A DNA stretch of 39,375 nt from Brevundimonas sp. (GCF_027484365.1 NZ_JAIXTC010000020.1:1-39375), one strand, 5' to 3'. Shown: positions 24,009 to 33,255, counted from the stretch's first letter. The notes: generated from the sequence alone by a model not told the origin. Translations and numbers: made by a program.

Positions 24009-25511
24009 TTAACCCGTCTTCAGCATGCGCCGGCGCTCGACCGACGACGGAATTCGCAGCGCTTCCCGATATTTGGCCACCGTTCTGCGGGCGATGTCGA
24101 TGCCGGCTTCCTTAAGGATCTCGACGATCCGGTCGTCGGACAAAACGTCGCCATCGCGCCCCTCATGGTCGATCATCGACTTGATCCGGTGACGGACGGC
24201 CTCGGCGGAATGGGTCGCGCCGCCATCGGTGGCCTGGATGGCGGCGGTGAAGAAGAACTTCAGCTCGAACACCCCCCGCGGCGTCGAGACATATTTGTTC
24301 GAGGTGACCCGACTGACCGTCGATTCGTGCATGCCGATGGCGTCGGCCACGGTCTTGAGGTTCAGCGGGCGCAGGAACTCCACCCCGAAGGCCAGGAAGG
24401 CGTCCTGCTGGCGCACGATCTCGGACCCGACCTTCAGGATGGTTTTGGCCCTCTGATCCAGCGACTTGACCAGCCAGTTGGCCTGGGCCGCGCAGTCGGC
24501 GACGAAGGCCTTCTCCGTCTCCGTGCGCGCGCCCGCCGAGACCGAGGCGTGATAGCGTTTGTCGACCAGCAGGCGCGGCAGGGTGTCGGAGTTCAGCTCC
24601 ACCCGCCAGCCTCCGGCCGGATCGGGCCGCACATGGACATCGGGAATGACGGTCTGGGCGATCTCGCCGGCGAAGCCCGCGCCGGGCCGGGGTGTCAGGG
24701 CCTTCAGCTCGGAGATCATCTCCGACAGGTCCTCGGCGTCGACGCCACAGACCGTCCTCAAGGCCGACAGGTCGCGTCGGGCCAGCAGGTCGAGGTTGTC
24801 GAGCAGGGCCGCCATGGCCGGGTCGAAACGGTTGCGCTCGACCAGCTGGAGCTTCAGGCATTCGGGCACAGACCGTGCCATGACGCCCGTCGGCTCGAAG
24901 CCGTGGCAGACCGCCAGCACCGCCTCGACCCGGTCCAGGCCGCAGCCCAGCCGGTCGGCGATCTCGACCAGTTCTGCGCGGAGGTATCCGCCGTCATCGA
25001 CACCATCGATGAGAGAGAGCGCAATGGCGTGGTCCGTGGCCGAGAACCCCGCCGAGGACGCCTGGTCCTGCAGATGCTCCCACAGGGTCGGATCGTGGCG
25101 CTCGGGGCGTTCCCCGCCGTCCCCGTCGTTGAATGAGCCGCCCTTGCCCGCTGCGGACCAGTCCGACAGCCCCGGCTGCTCGGCAGCCTCATCGGACAGG
25201 CGGTCCGAGGTGCGTTCGCCCGGCGTGGCGTCGCCATAGACGTCGTCCTCGCGCGCATCGACGGTGGAGGACCGGTCCGACGCCCCGGTGTCGGAGAAGC
25301 TCAGTTCGGTGGAATCGGCCGGGGCCTCGCGCGCGATCTCGGCGCCGGCTTCCGGCTCCTCGCGCTGCAGCAGCGGATTTTTTTCGAGTTCGGCCTCGAC
25401 GTATTCGTCCAGCTCCTGGTTCGACAATTGCAGGAGCTTGATCGCCTGCTGCAGCTGGGGCGTGATGACCAGCCCCTGCCCCTGCCGAACCTCAAGCCTC
25501 TGACCGATCAC
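24009..25511 (-). CDS. rpoN: RNA polymerase sigma-54 factor
   Basis: A 500-residue sigma-54 directing RNA polymerase to -24/-12 promoters that need enhancer-binding ATPases. Region I is the glutamine-rich start (LEVRQGQGLVITPQLQQAIK, LLQLSNQELDEYVEAELEKNP). An acidic region II linker spans about 55-140. Region III contains the core-binding part and the helix-turn-helix (TVADAIGMHESTVSRVTSNKY), and the RpoN box is ARRTVAKYREALRIPSS near the C-terminus. The start is GTG 25511 with GGGGGGA seven bases upstream. Downstream are hpf and ptsN. Upstream, lptB is normally adjacent in this lineage but here lies about 3.7 kb away. Confidence 0.97.
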   Translation of the reverse strand: MIGQRLEVRQGQGLVITPQLQQAIKLLQLSNQELDEYVEAELEKNPLLQREEPEAGAEIAREAPADSTELSFSDTGASDRSSTVDAREDDVYGDATPGERTSDRLSDEAAEQPGLSDWSAAGKGGSFNDGDGGERPERHDPTLWEHLQDQASSAGFSATDHAIALSLIDGVDDGGYLRAELVEIADRLGCGLDRVEAVLAVCHGFEPTGVMARSVPECLKLQLVERNRFDPAMAALLDNLDLLARRDLSALRTVCGVDAEDLSEMISELKALTPRPGAGFAGEIAQTVIPDVHVRPDPAGGWRVELNSDTLPRLLVDKRYHASVSAGARTETEKAFVADCAAQANWLVKSLDQRAKTILKVGSEIVRQQDAFLAFGVEFLRPLNLKTVADAIGMHESTVSRVTSNKYVSTPRGVFELKFFFTAAIQATDGGATHSAEAVRHRIKSMIDHEGRDGDVLSDDRIVEILKEAGIDIARRTVAKYREALRIPSSVERRRMLKTG

Positions 25512-25696
25512 CCGGATGTCCCCCCGAGGGCCGTCGTGGCCCGGAACTTGCTGTCAGGATGACCGCGACCGGTTAACGTCGGCTTTCGCGCGTCGGCGCC
25601 TGGGCGGGATGTAAGCTTAACCACTCTTTTTGGCGTCGCATTCACGCTGCCCGTGCCAGCCTGTCACCCTCGACAAGCCGACAGGTCGCGCCCGCC

Positions 25697-26464
25697 ATGA
25701 TCATGTTCCGCCCCCTGATCCGCTATGCCGACTTCAACGGACGCGCCAGCCGCGGTGAATACTGGCTCTTTGCCGTGCTTCAGGGGCTCTGGTACACCCT
25801 GCTGATCGGCTTGGCCGCCGTCTCCATGGGCAGCACCGGGGACACGGAACAGGCTTCGGCCGGCGTGATGATCGCCATCGGTGTGATCATCGCCAGCGTC
25901 CTCGCTCTGATCGTGCCCAACTATGCGGTCCTTGTCCGCCGCCTGCACGACAGCGGGCGCGGCGCGATCTGGCTCTGCCTGATGCTGCCCAGCATTCTGA
26001 GTTCGGTCATGACCCTCGGCACGATCCTCACCGCGGTCAGCGCCGTCGGCATGGGCGCGAGCCGCGAGGCCTTCGTCGGTACCGCCCTGGCGGGGCTGGG
26101 AGCGGCCGGGCTGCTGTCCGTGATCGGCATGGTCTGCCAGCTGGTCCTGTTCGTCCTGACCCTGCTGCCGGGCGCCAAGGGCGAGAACGCCTTCGGCCCC
26201 GATCCGCGCGATCCGGGCCAGCGCTACGGCGGCGAAGGCGGTTCCTCGCTGGACGAGGCCCGGCTGGACGCCCTGTTCGCCGAGGCGAAGCGCGCGGGCG
26301 GGATCGCCGATGCGCCCTACAAGCCGGTGTTCGATTTCGGACCAGGACCGGGAGCCCCCGCTGCTGCGCCCGCCCTTGCCCCGCGCGCGCCGGTCGCCTG
26401 GGGCGGTCCCGCCCCCTCCAACGGCATAACCCCGGCCCCGACCTTCGGTCGTCGCGGGCTCTAG
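25697..26464 (+). CDS. DUF805 family inner-membrane protein
   Basis: A 255-residue membrane protein of the DUF805 type. The hallmark start is FRPLIRYADFNGRASRGEYW, followed by helices around LLIGLAAVSMG, VMIAIGVIIASVLALIVP, the conserved LVRRLHDSGRG motif before the next helix, and two further hydrophobic segments up to about residue 160, closing with LLPGAKGENAFGPDP. The C-terminal 80 residues are Pro/Ala-rich and probably cytoplasmic. The function is unknown. It is divergent from rpoN, and its stop codon overlaps that of the convergent lipoprotein gene (CTAG). Confidence 0.88.
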   Translation: MIMFRPLIRYADFNGRASRGEYWLFAVLQGLWYTLLIGLAAVSMGSTGDTEQASAGVMIAIGVIIASVLALIVPNYAVLVRRLHDSGRGAIWLCLMLPSILSSVMTLGTILTAVSAVGMGASREAFVGTALAGLGAAGLLSVIGMVCQLVLFVLTLLPGAKGENAFGPDPRDPGQRYGGEGGSSLDEARLDALFAEAKRAGGIADAPYKPVFDFGPGPGAPAAAPALAPRAPVAWGGPAPSNGITPAPTFGRRGL

Positions 26465-26814
26465 TAGATCCGGAGGGTGAAGGTCTGGCCCGGCGCGACC
26501 TGCATCCGGCCCCGCGCATCGCCGACCCCGATCGTGCCGCCCGCCACGTCCCAGCACCCTGCGGAAACGGTGAAGTCGTAGGCGCCCCCCGAGGGAATCG
26601 CCATGCCGTCGGGCAGGCGGTTCAGCCCATAGGTCGAGGCGCTACAGGCTGAGATCAGGACGGCGTTCAGCTGACTGCCCGTGGCGTTGACCACCCGGAT
26701 GGCTCCCAGCGGTTCGCCGGGCCGGATCAGGGGCCCGCCGGTGACGAGGTCGGCGCAGCCGGAGAGGGCCAGGACGCCAGACAGAGCGATGGTGACTTTA
26801 AGAGCGTTTTTCAT
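26461..26814 (-). CDS. Putative lipoprotein, function unknown
   Basis: A 117-residue protein with a lipoprotein signal: MKNALKVTIALSGVLALSGC, with Cys20 at the lipobox LSGC. The mature part is a small all-beta domain (AIRVVNATGSQLNAVLISAC, GAYDFTVSAGCWDV, APGQTFTLRIY) with several cysteines. No family is recognised. GGAGG eight bases before the ATG is a strong ribosome-binding site. It follows the LuxR-type regulator by 98 bases on the same strand and belongs to the curli-type block, so a role in surface fibre assembly is possible but unproven. Confidence 0.75.
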   Translation of the reverse strand: MKNALKVTIALSGVLALSGCADLVTGGPLIRPGEPLGAIRVVNATGSQLNAVLISACSASTYGLNRLPDGMAIPSGGAYDFTVSAGCWDVAGGTIGVGDARGRMQVAPGQTFTLRIY

Positions 26815-26912
26815 GGTCGTGTCCTCCAGAACAGGGCTGAAGGACGCTGGCTTGGGCGGCCAGGCCTGTCGTCATCCAGATTGATGACGCCGTCCGCGGC
26901 TCTGATCGCCGC

Positions 26913-27992
26913 CTAGGCCGTGCCCAGAGCCAGTCCGGCCAGCAGGGCGGTGACCTCTGCCTGACGTCCGCAGCCGGTCTTCTCCAGCACGCGGCGGATC
27001 TGGGATCGCACCGTGGTGATGGCGACATCACCCTCTGTCGCAATCTCTTCGGCCGTCTTGCCGGTCGCGAGACCCTGGGCCACCCGGGCTTCCGAACGGG
27101 TCAAGTCGAACAGGGAGCGCATCAGGTCGAGGGAAGGCGACTTGTCCGTCCCGACAGGCGTCAGGACCAGAAGCGCATAACCGTGGCCGAAGATGTCACA
27201 GGCGGTGCGCCGGACCGGCAGCATGTGCAGCACGCCCACCGGCTGCGCCAGACCGTTCCGAAGCGGCAAGCTGCAGGATTGCGCACCGTCCGGCGTGCCG
27301 ATGGCGCCCAGCATGGCGAACAGGGTCTCGTTGGCCGCGCGGTCGGTCAGAAGGATCCTGTTCCCCGCGCGGAATCCGATCTGATCGGCCATCGCCTGGA
27401 TCATCTCATTGGCCTCGACCACCCGACCGGTGTCGTCGAGCAGAAGAGCCGGCAGCCGCAGGGCGGTCAGGACATCCGCCGCCCCTTCCGCCCGTTGCAG
27501 CCCCAGCCGGGCGCTGATCAGGGCGCTGCGCGCCAGGTGTGGACGCAGTGCGTTGAGGGTCTCGACATAGTCCCGCTCGATCGGACCGCGTTCCAGGGCG
27601 CGCTCGATGCTGAAGACGATGTTGTCGCCGCTGGGCACCCGCAGCGCCGTACCCGCCGACCAGCCCAGTCCACGCGGCCTGAAGAAATCCCGATAGATGG
27701 GGTCGGCCCCCATCTGGTCCTCGCTCCAGAAATCCTGCTCGGTGAAGAAGGCCGGCTCACTGGCGTTCATGAGGCAGACGCGGCGGCTGCAGCGTGTGAA
27801 CCAGCCGTCATTCACATAGTCGGAGAAAACCTCACGGACCGTGTCCGACGCCGTCCAGTGCAGGGCCTTGCGGGCGGAAAAGAGCAGACCGCCACGCGAT
27901 TCCGTCATACCGGCGATCTCGTCCAGCACTGTGGGCCACAGCTCCGGGACGACGGAACACTCGTAGATCCGGTCGATGAATTCAGACTGCAT
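26913..27992 (-). CDS. LuxR-family transcriptional regulator with PAS-like sensory region
   Basis: A 359-residue regulator. The C-terminus is a GerE/LuxR helix-turn-helix (FDLTRSEARVAQGLATGKTA, EEIATEGDVAITTVRSQIRR, VLEKTGCGRQAEV). The N-terminal 280 residues look like a sensory region; LPALLLDDTGRVVEANEMIQA around residue 207 resembles the core of a PAS domain. The frame opens at 28088, but ATG 27992 (MQSEFIDRIYECS) has GGAGG five bases upstream and the usual family start. It follows csgH on the same strand (178-base gap). It may control the curli genes or be independent of them. Confidence 0.87.
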   Translation of the reverse strand: MQSEFIDRIYECSVVPELWPTVLDEIAGMTESRGGLLFSARKALHWTASDTVREVFSDYVNDGWFTRCSRRVCLMNASEPAFFTEQDFWSEDQMGADPIYRDFFRPRGLGWSAGTALRVPSGDNIVFSIERALERGPIERDYVETLNALRPHLARSALISARLGLQRAEGAADVLTALRLPALLLDDTGRVVEANEMIQAMADQIGFRAGNRILLTDRAANETLFAMLGAIGTPDGAQSCSLPLRNGLAQPVGVLHMLPVRRTACDIFGHGYALLVLTPVGTDKSPSLDLMRSLFDLTRSEARVAQGLATGKTAEEIATEGDVAITTVRSQIRRVLEKTGCGRQAEVTALLAGLALGTA

Positions 27993-28170
27993 CGGCACCT
28001 CCGCCGCCCATCTGACGGTGTTATGCGGCGGTCGTAAAGAGCGGCGGTCCGGGTCCGGTCGCGGGGAGGTCAGGCACCAGATCGACATGGCGCTCGACCT
28101 CTCCGCGCTGGAACAGGAGATTGTTTCCAGCTCGGCCCCGTGCGTTTGGCGCGAGGCGAACGGCGGCGAA

Positions 28171-28557
28171 TCAGAGGGTTACCCGGCGCACGCATCGGGT
28201 TCGGCCGCTGGGTCCGGACACATCCACGCGTGCCACGATCCGGGTGCCGGACGCCCGTCCGAGGGACACGGACCCCAGGGCCTGCACCTGACCGGCAAGA
28301 AGCGCGAACTCCCCCCCCTGTGACACGCTGGAGCTTCCCGCGGGCCCCGAGGTCTCCACGGTCAGCTGATAGGAGCCCGACAGGTCGATCCCTGATCGGG
28401 CGACCGGCCGAAGCTGGGTTCCATCCGGCGTCTGCACCACCTCGATGTCGCATTGCACCTGAGGCGTGATGGCCATTTGACCCGGCATGGCGAGGGCGCT
28501 TCCCGACAGGCCGAGAGTCACAGCCGCGATGGCGGCCGCAGAATTTCGGGCGTTCAT
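28171..28557 (-). CDS. csgH: CsgH-like curli assembly chaperone
   Basis: A 128-residue secreted protein with a Sec signal (ARNSAAAIAAVTLGLSGSALA, cleavage after ALA). The mature part is a beta-rich domain of about 100 residues (VQCDIEVVQTPDGTQLRPVA, SYQLTVETSGPAGSSSVSQGG, FALLAGQVQALG) resembling alphaproteobacterial CsgH, which inhibits premature amyloid formation of CsgA. ATG 28557 is preferred to 28569 or 28563 because GGAG lies six bases upstream. It follows the curlin gene by 66 bases on the same strand. The identification rests on remembered family features and on the curlin neighbour. Confidence 0.78.
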   Translation of the reverse strand: MNARNSAAAIAAVTLGLSGSALAMPGQMAITPQVQCDIEVVQTPDGTQLRPVARSGIDLSGSYQLTVETSGPAGSSSVSQGGEFALLAGQVQALGSVSLGRASGTRIVARVDVSGPSGRTRCVRRVTL

Positions 28558-28623
28558 GTTCATCTCCATCTGGAATGAGGGTGAGCGGGACGGCGGCCGG
28601 CAAACCGCCGTCCCGGTGCCGGA

Positions 28624-29127
28624 TCAGTAGCCGCCCTGGATGGTCAGGGTGACGTTGCCGTCGCCGACCTGGCGGGTGCGGGTGGTCTGGCCGCGGCCCA
28701 CCTGGATGATGCCCGAGATGTTGTTGGAGCCGGCCTGTTCGGCCACGGCCGTATGGCCTGAACCGATCTGGGCGATGCCGGAGATGTTGTTGTTGCCGTC
28801 CTGATGGGTCCGGGCCGAGAGATCGGTGCCGGACTGACCGGTCACGGAATAATTGTTGCGGCCGTTCTGCTGGCTGCTGACGCCGTTGCGGGACCCGTAC
28901 TGGGTGCTCTGGACGAAGTTGCGGAAGCCCCGCTGGCGGCTCTGGGCGGCGTTGGACGACCCGAACTGTTCCGAGATCACACGGTTCCAGCGCCCGTTCT
29001 GGGCGGCGGAGGAGGAATTGGCCGAGCCATACTGGTCGATGACGATGGCGTTCTGGGCGCTGGCCTGGGTCGCGCCCAGGGTCAGCAGCAGGGTGGCGGC
29101 GGTGGCCGCAAGGATCGTGCGTTTCAT
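28624..29127 (-). CDS. csgA: Curlin-like amyloid fibre subunit with 11-residue repeats
   Basis: A 167-residue secreted protein. The signal peptide is MKRTILAATAATLLLTLG with cleavage near ASA-QN. From Gln32 to Gln164 a glutamine recurs exactly every 11 residues (13 times), and every one has glycine two residues later (QxG). Asparagine at Q+5 occurs in nine of twelve full units. This is the curlin repeat grammar, each unit forming one strand of a beta-solenoid. CsgA of enterobacteria has fewer, 22-23 residue repeats. It could be the major (CsgA) or nucleator (CsgB) subunit. AGGAAG seven bases before the ATG. CsgG, CsgE and CsgF are not in the window. Confidence 0.9.
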   Translation of the reverse strand: MKRTILAATAATLLLTLGATQASAQNAIVIDQYGSANSSSAAQNGRWNRVISEQFGSSNAAQSRQRGFRNFVQSTQYGSRNGVSSQQNGRNNYSVTGQSGTDLSARTHQDGNNNISGIAQIGSGHTAVAEQAGSNNISGIIQVGRGQTTRTRQVGDGNVTLTIQGGY

Positions 29128-29255
29128 GGTGTGACTTCCTCGCTGTGTCCGCGACCGGCCCGATGCCGGTGCGGATTGCAGCCAAGGTTAATCACCCGCG
29201 AACTGAGGCCAGGCTGAAGTCGGCATTCACGGCCGGTTCACCGGCCCGGAAGGCC

Positions 29256-30050
<795 letters not shown>

Positions 30051-30056
30051 CGAGGG

Positions 30057-30548
30057 CTAGTTTGCGCCCTGCGGATAGAAGACGCCGCGCACCCGGCCGC
30101 CGTTGGTCGCGGTTCCGCCCTGGATCCGCGCCTGGCCGGTATCGACATTGTAGGTCAGGCTGCCCCCCGTCAGGACGTTCTGGCCCTGGGTCAGGATCAC
30201 GTCGCCGGTCACCACGACGGTGGCGCTGGAGACGGTGTAGACGGCCCGGTCGCCCCGGATCGTCTCGTTGGGGGTGACGTAATAGACCTCGCCCGAGGCT
30301 TCGATGCGCGTCAGGGCGCCCGCAGCGTCGCGCGCCCCCTCGATGGCGTTGGCGCGCAGACGGGTGTCGCCCTGGGTGATCTCCGCGCGGCCGCGCAGGG
30401 AAACGGCCGTATTCGTCAGCTCGCCCGTGTCAGCGCCGTAGCCGATCGGTTGGTTGCTGACGCTCGCGCGCGTCTGGGCGACCGCCATGCCGCCGAGCCC
30501 GAGGGCCAGGAGGCTCGCGCCGGTCAGGATGAGGTGGCTGGTCTTCAT
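30057..30548 (-). CDS. lptA: LPS transport periplasmic protein LptA
   Basis: A 163-residue OstA/LptA-type beta-jellyroll protein bridging inner and outer membranes during LPS transport. The N-terminal signal peptide is MKTSHLILTGASLLALGLGG with cleavage near VAQ. Features: NTAVSLRGRAEITQGDTRLRA, GEVYYVTPNETIRGDRAVYT and VVVTGDVILTQGQNVLTGG, all typical of the OstA fold. The frame is open to 30665; ATG 30548 is chosen because it begins the signal peptide and lies one base after the lptC stop. It is in the rnd-lptC-lptA-lptB operon. Confidence 0.94.
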   Translation of the reverse strand: MKTSHLILTGASLLALGLGGMAVAQTRASVSNQPIGYGADTGELTNTAVSLRGRAEITQGDTRLRANAIEGARDAAGALTRIEASGEVYYVTPNETIRGDRAVYTVSSATVVVTGDVILTQGQNVLTGGSLTYNVDTGQARIQGGTATNGGRVRGVFYPQGAN

Positions 30549-30549
30549 G

Positions 30550-31206
30550 TCATTCACCGGAAGCGGGGTTGATGGTCCCCCGCACCTTGTTATCGCCAGA
30601 ACCCGTGAACACGACCCGCTGGCCCTGTTCATGGATGGCATAGGACGTTGCCGAGATGGTTCCAAGGGGTCCGCGTCCCTGGACGCCCTTGTCGCCGGTG
30701 ACGACGCCGGTCGCCGTATCGACCACAGCCTCCGGCGTCGTCAGGACAAAGCCCGACCCCCCATCGGAAATCCGCACGTTCGGGCCGATGGTCACCGTGC
30801 GTTCGGCCTCGTTGTAGATGCCCGCGTCCGCGGTCATCTCGGTCACGCGGGTGCCGCCGAGATTGAGCCTGAGCACCGGGCCGTTGAGCCGGAACCGGCC
30901 GGTCGCCGGATCCCGAACCGCGCCCTGGGCGCCGATGATGAAGGACCGGCCCTCCGCGTCCTGGCCGTGGAACATGGGGTTGTCGAGACGGATCTCCTTC
31001 GCCGCGCTGGCCTCGCGCTCGACTCCGGACATGACGGTGCGGAACACGGTCCAGGTCAGGGCCCCGCCGGCGAGCACCACGATCAGGATCGGCAGCAGGC
31101 GGCGGTACAGCTGGACCCGCCGGGAGCGCGAACGCCAGCGACCGGCCTGCTGGGCCAGCCGGGCCTCGTCGGCACGCTTCCTGTCGTTGCCTGCGTCGAA
31201 CGTCAT
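30550..31206 (-). CDS. lptC: LPS export protein LptC
   Basis: A 218-residue bitopic protein that accepts LPS from LptB2FG and hands it to LptA. A basic cytoplasmic start is followed by one membrane helix (LLPILIVVLAGGALTWTVF, about 39-57) and a periplasmic jellyroll with repeated strands (LDNPMFHGQDAEGRSFIIGA, RTVTIGPNVRISDGGSGFVL). ATG 31206 overlaps the upstream stop by four bases. Sequence conservation of LptC is low, but membrane topology and the lptA-lptB neighbours support the call. Confidence 0.92.
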   Translation of the reverse strand: MTFDAGNDRKRADEARLAQQAGRWRSRSRRVQLYRRLLPILIVVLAGGALTWTVFRTVMSGVEREASAAKEIRLDNPMFHGQDAEGRSFIIGAQGAVRDPATGRFRLNGPVLRLNLGGTRVTEMTADAGIYNEAERTVTIGPNVRISDGGSGFVLTTPEAVVDTATGVVTGDKGVQGRGPLGTISATSYAIHEQGQRVVFTGSGDNKVRGTINPASGE

Positions 31207-31817
31207 GTGTGCGCGAAGATATCCATCTCGTCCCAGCCGCGCAGATCGAGGCGGGCGCGGACGGGCAAGAAGTCGAAACAGGCCTGGGCCAGCTCCATCC
31301 GTCCTTCGCGGACCAGCATCTCGTTCAGCCGGCGCATGATGACATGCAGGTGCAGGACGTCGGAGGCCGCGTAATCCAGCTGGGCCTGCGACAGCTCCGC
31401 AGCGCCCCAGTCCGAGGACTGCTGCGCCTTCGACAGGTCGATGCCCGCCAGTTCGCGCGCCACATCCTTCAGTCCGTGCCGGTCCGTATAGGTGCGCGCC
31501 AGTTTCGAGCCGATCTTGGTGCAATAGACCGGCCCGGTCTCCACGCCGAGGTGCAGCTCGACCATTGCAATGTCGAAGCGGCCGAAGTGGAAGATCTTCA
31601 GTACGTCCCGATCGGCCATCAGCCGCTTCAGGTTCGGGCAATCATAGTCGGGCCGGTTCAGACGAACGACATGGGCGTCGCCGTCGCCGGCCGAGAGCTG
31701 AACGACGCACAGGGGGTCGCGGCGGAATCGCAATCCCATCGTCTCGGAATCGACGGCGACCTCGGGCCCAAGGTCCAGGCCGTCCGGGAGGTCGCCTTCA
31801 TGCAGATAAACGGTCAT
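31203..31817 (-). CDS. Ribonuclease D-like 3'-5' exonuclease
   Basis: A 204-residue DEDD-family exonuclease domain without HRDC domains, the short alphaproteobacterial RNase D type. Catalytic motifs: VAVDSETMGLRF (Exo I, D and E), FHFGRFDIAML-like HFGRFDIAMV (Exo II) and LDYAASDVLHL (Exo III, Y and D). It would trim 3' ends of tRNAs or other RNAs. ATG 31817 is preferred over upstream starts since those would run into tRNA-Leu. It is the first gene of the operon that includes lptC, with a 4-base overlap. Confidence 0.92.
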   Translation of the reverse strand: MTVYLHEGDLPDGLDLGPEVAVDSETMGLRFRRDPLCVVQLSAGDGDAHVVRLNRPDYDCPNLKRLMADRDVLKIFHFGRFDIAMVELHLGVETGPVYCTKIGSKLARTYTDRHGLKDVARELAGIDLSKAQQSSDWGAAELSQAQLDYAASDVLHLHVIMRRLNEMLVREGRMELAQACFDFLPVRARLDLRGWDEMDIFAHT

Positions 31818-31906
31818 GCCTTCCCCTAAACCAGCAGGGACGCCGAGGCGATAGCGCACGACCCTGCGCTCAGGCAGAGAGACTCCGGGCGTCGAGGGAT
31901 AGCGCG

Positions 31907-31947
31907 CCAAAAAGAAACGGCGCCGCATCTTGCGATGCGACGCCGTT
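31907..31947 (-). terminator. Rho-independent terminator of tRNA-Leu
   Basis: Minus-strand stem AACGGCGTCGCATC / GATGCGGCGCCGTT (14 pairs, one G-U) with loop GCAA, followed by TTCTTTTT, seven bases after the tRNA 3' end. Confidence 0.9.
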
Positions 31948-31953
31948 CGAAAC

Positions 31954-32040
<87 letters not shown>

Positions 32041-32239
32041 CCCGGAGAACCGCGCCGAAACGCGTTCCTGACCGGAAGGCGCGGACCCTTAAGGCAGTGT
32101 ACGGAGCGGGTCAACACGGTTTTCGGCGGTTTCTCGCCGCTTCGCGCCAAGCCCTGCGTTGCGAGCGCCGGGTCCATCGTCTATCCCCCGCCTGTCAGGC
32201 CCATGCGGCCTTTCCAGACGCCCCTTCGAGGAATCCCCG

Positions 32240-33229
32240 ATGTCCGTATCCAACCCCGGCCTGGTCACCGTCTTCGGCGGTTCCGGCTTCGTCGGAACCC
32301 AGGCCGTGCGCGCTCTGGCCCGTCAGGGCTGGCGCGTCCGGGTCGCCGTGCGGAAACCGGCCCTGGCGCAGGACCTGCGCATCCTCGGCGACGTGGGCCA
32401 GATCCAGCCCGTCCGCTGCGACATCACCACCCCTGCCGACGTCGCCGCCGCCCTGAAGGGTGCGGACGCCGCCGTGAACCTGGTCGGACTGCTGTTCGAA
32501 ACCCCCGGCCGAGGGTTCGAACAATCCCACGTCGAGGGCAGCCGCAACATCGCGCAGGCCTGCGTCGCCGCAAACGTCGGCCGCCTGGTGCAGATGTCGG
32601 CGATCGGCGCCGACGCCCGCTCCGAAGCAGACTACGGCCGCACCAAGGGCGAGGCCGAGGCTGCGGTCCGCGCGGTCAGGCCCGACGCCGTCATCCTGCG
32701 TCCGTCGATCGTGTTCGGAAACGGCGACGGGTTCCTGAATCGTTTCGCCGCCATGGCCACGACGGCGCCCGCCCTGCCCCTGATCGGCGGCGGCGCGACG
32801 AAGTTCCAGCCGGTCTGGGTCGGCGACGTGGCCGAGGCCATCGCCCGCTCCGTCAGCCGCGCCGACAGCGCCGGCCGCACCTTCGAACTGGGCGGCCCCG
32901 AAGTGTGGTCGTTTAAACAGATCCTCGAATACATCCTGCGCGAGACGGGCCGCCGTCGCCTGCTGGCGCCCCTGCCCTTCTTCGCCGCCGAGATGGTCGG
33001 GTCGCTGGCCCAGATCACCGCCGTCCTCGGCATCCCCCCGGTGCTGACGCGCGATCAGGTCCTGATGCTGAAGACCGACAATGTCGTGGCGCCGGGCGCC
33101 GAGGGCCTGTCGGCGCTCGGAATCGAGGCGACGGGCCTTGAGGCGATCGCACCCTCCTATCTGTGGCGCTACCGCCGCGGCGGCCAGTTCGCGACAAGTC
33201 CGGGCGCGGTACAGCCGGAAGCGGCCTGA
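32240..33229 (+). CDS. NDUFA9-like NAD(P)-binding protein (complex I-associated family)
   Basis: A 329-residue atypical SDR of the complex I NDUFA9 group. Rossmann motif: VTVFGGSGFVGTQAVRALAR. Others: DAAVNLVGLLFE, HVEGSRNIAQACVAANVGRL, QMSAIGADARSEADYGRTKG, LRPSIVFGNGDGFLNRF and FQPVWVGDVAEAIARSV. In mitochondria NDUFA9 is an accessory complex I subunit; in bacteria the role is not established. The frame opens upstream at 32159, but ATG 32240 (MSVSNPGLVTVFGG) fits the family. It is monocistronic and convergent with the oxygenase gene. Confidence 0.92.
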   Translation: MSVSNPGLVTVFGGSGFVGTQAVRALARQGWRVRVAVRKPALAQDLRILGDVGQIQPVRCDITTPADVAAALKGADAAVNLVGLLFETPGRGFEQSHVEGSRNIAQACVAANVGRLVQMSAIGADARSEADYGRTKGEAEAAVRAVRPDAVILRPSIVFGNGDGFLNRFAAMATTAPALPLIGGGATKFQPVWVGDVAEAIARSVSRADSAGRTFELGGPEVWSFKQILEYILRETGRRRLLAPLPFFAAEMVGSLAQITAVLGIPPVLTRDQVLMLKTDNVVAPGAEGLSALGIEATGLEAIAPSYLWRYRRGGQFATSPGAVQPEAA

Positions 33230-33234
33230 CCCTC

Positions 33235-33255
33235 CCCCCTCCCGCCGGGAGAGGG
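33235..33255. repeat. Dispersed intergenic palindrome, copy 2
   Basis: A nine-base arm pair around GCC, with one mismatch, between the convergent stops at 33229 and 33261. The core from CTCCC to GAGGGA is identical over 18 bases to the copy at 543-565. It may act as a bidirectional terminator or a REP-like element. Confidence 0.55.

Noticed and set aside
24165..25136. Long plus-strand frame opposite rpoN
   Set aside because: Antisense shadow; the minus strand carries all sigma-54 regions and the RpoN box.
25560..25625. TTAA motifs upstream of rpoN and DUF805 as a CtrA site
   Set aside because: The TTAA copies are not spaced as TTAA-N7-TTAA, so a CtrA box is not supported.
28087..28323. Plus-strand frame starting MALDLSALEQEIV between the LuxR gene and csgH
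   Set aside because: The first 30 codons have coding-like third-position GC, but the frame then runs antisense into csgH with no recognisable domain and no clear ribosome-binding site.
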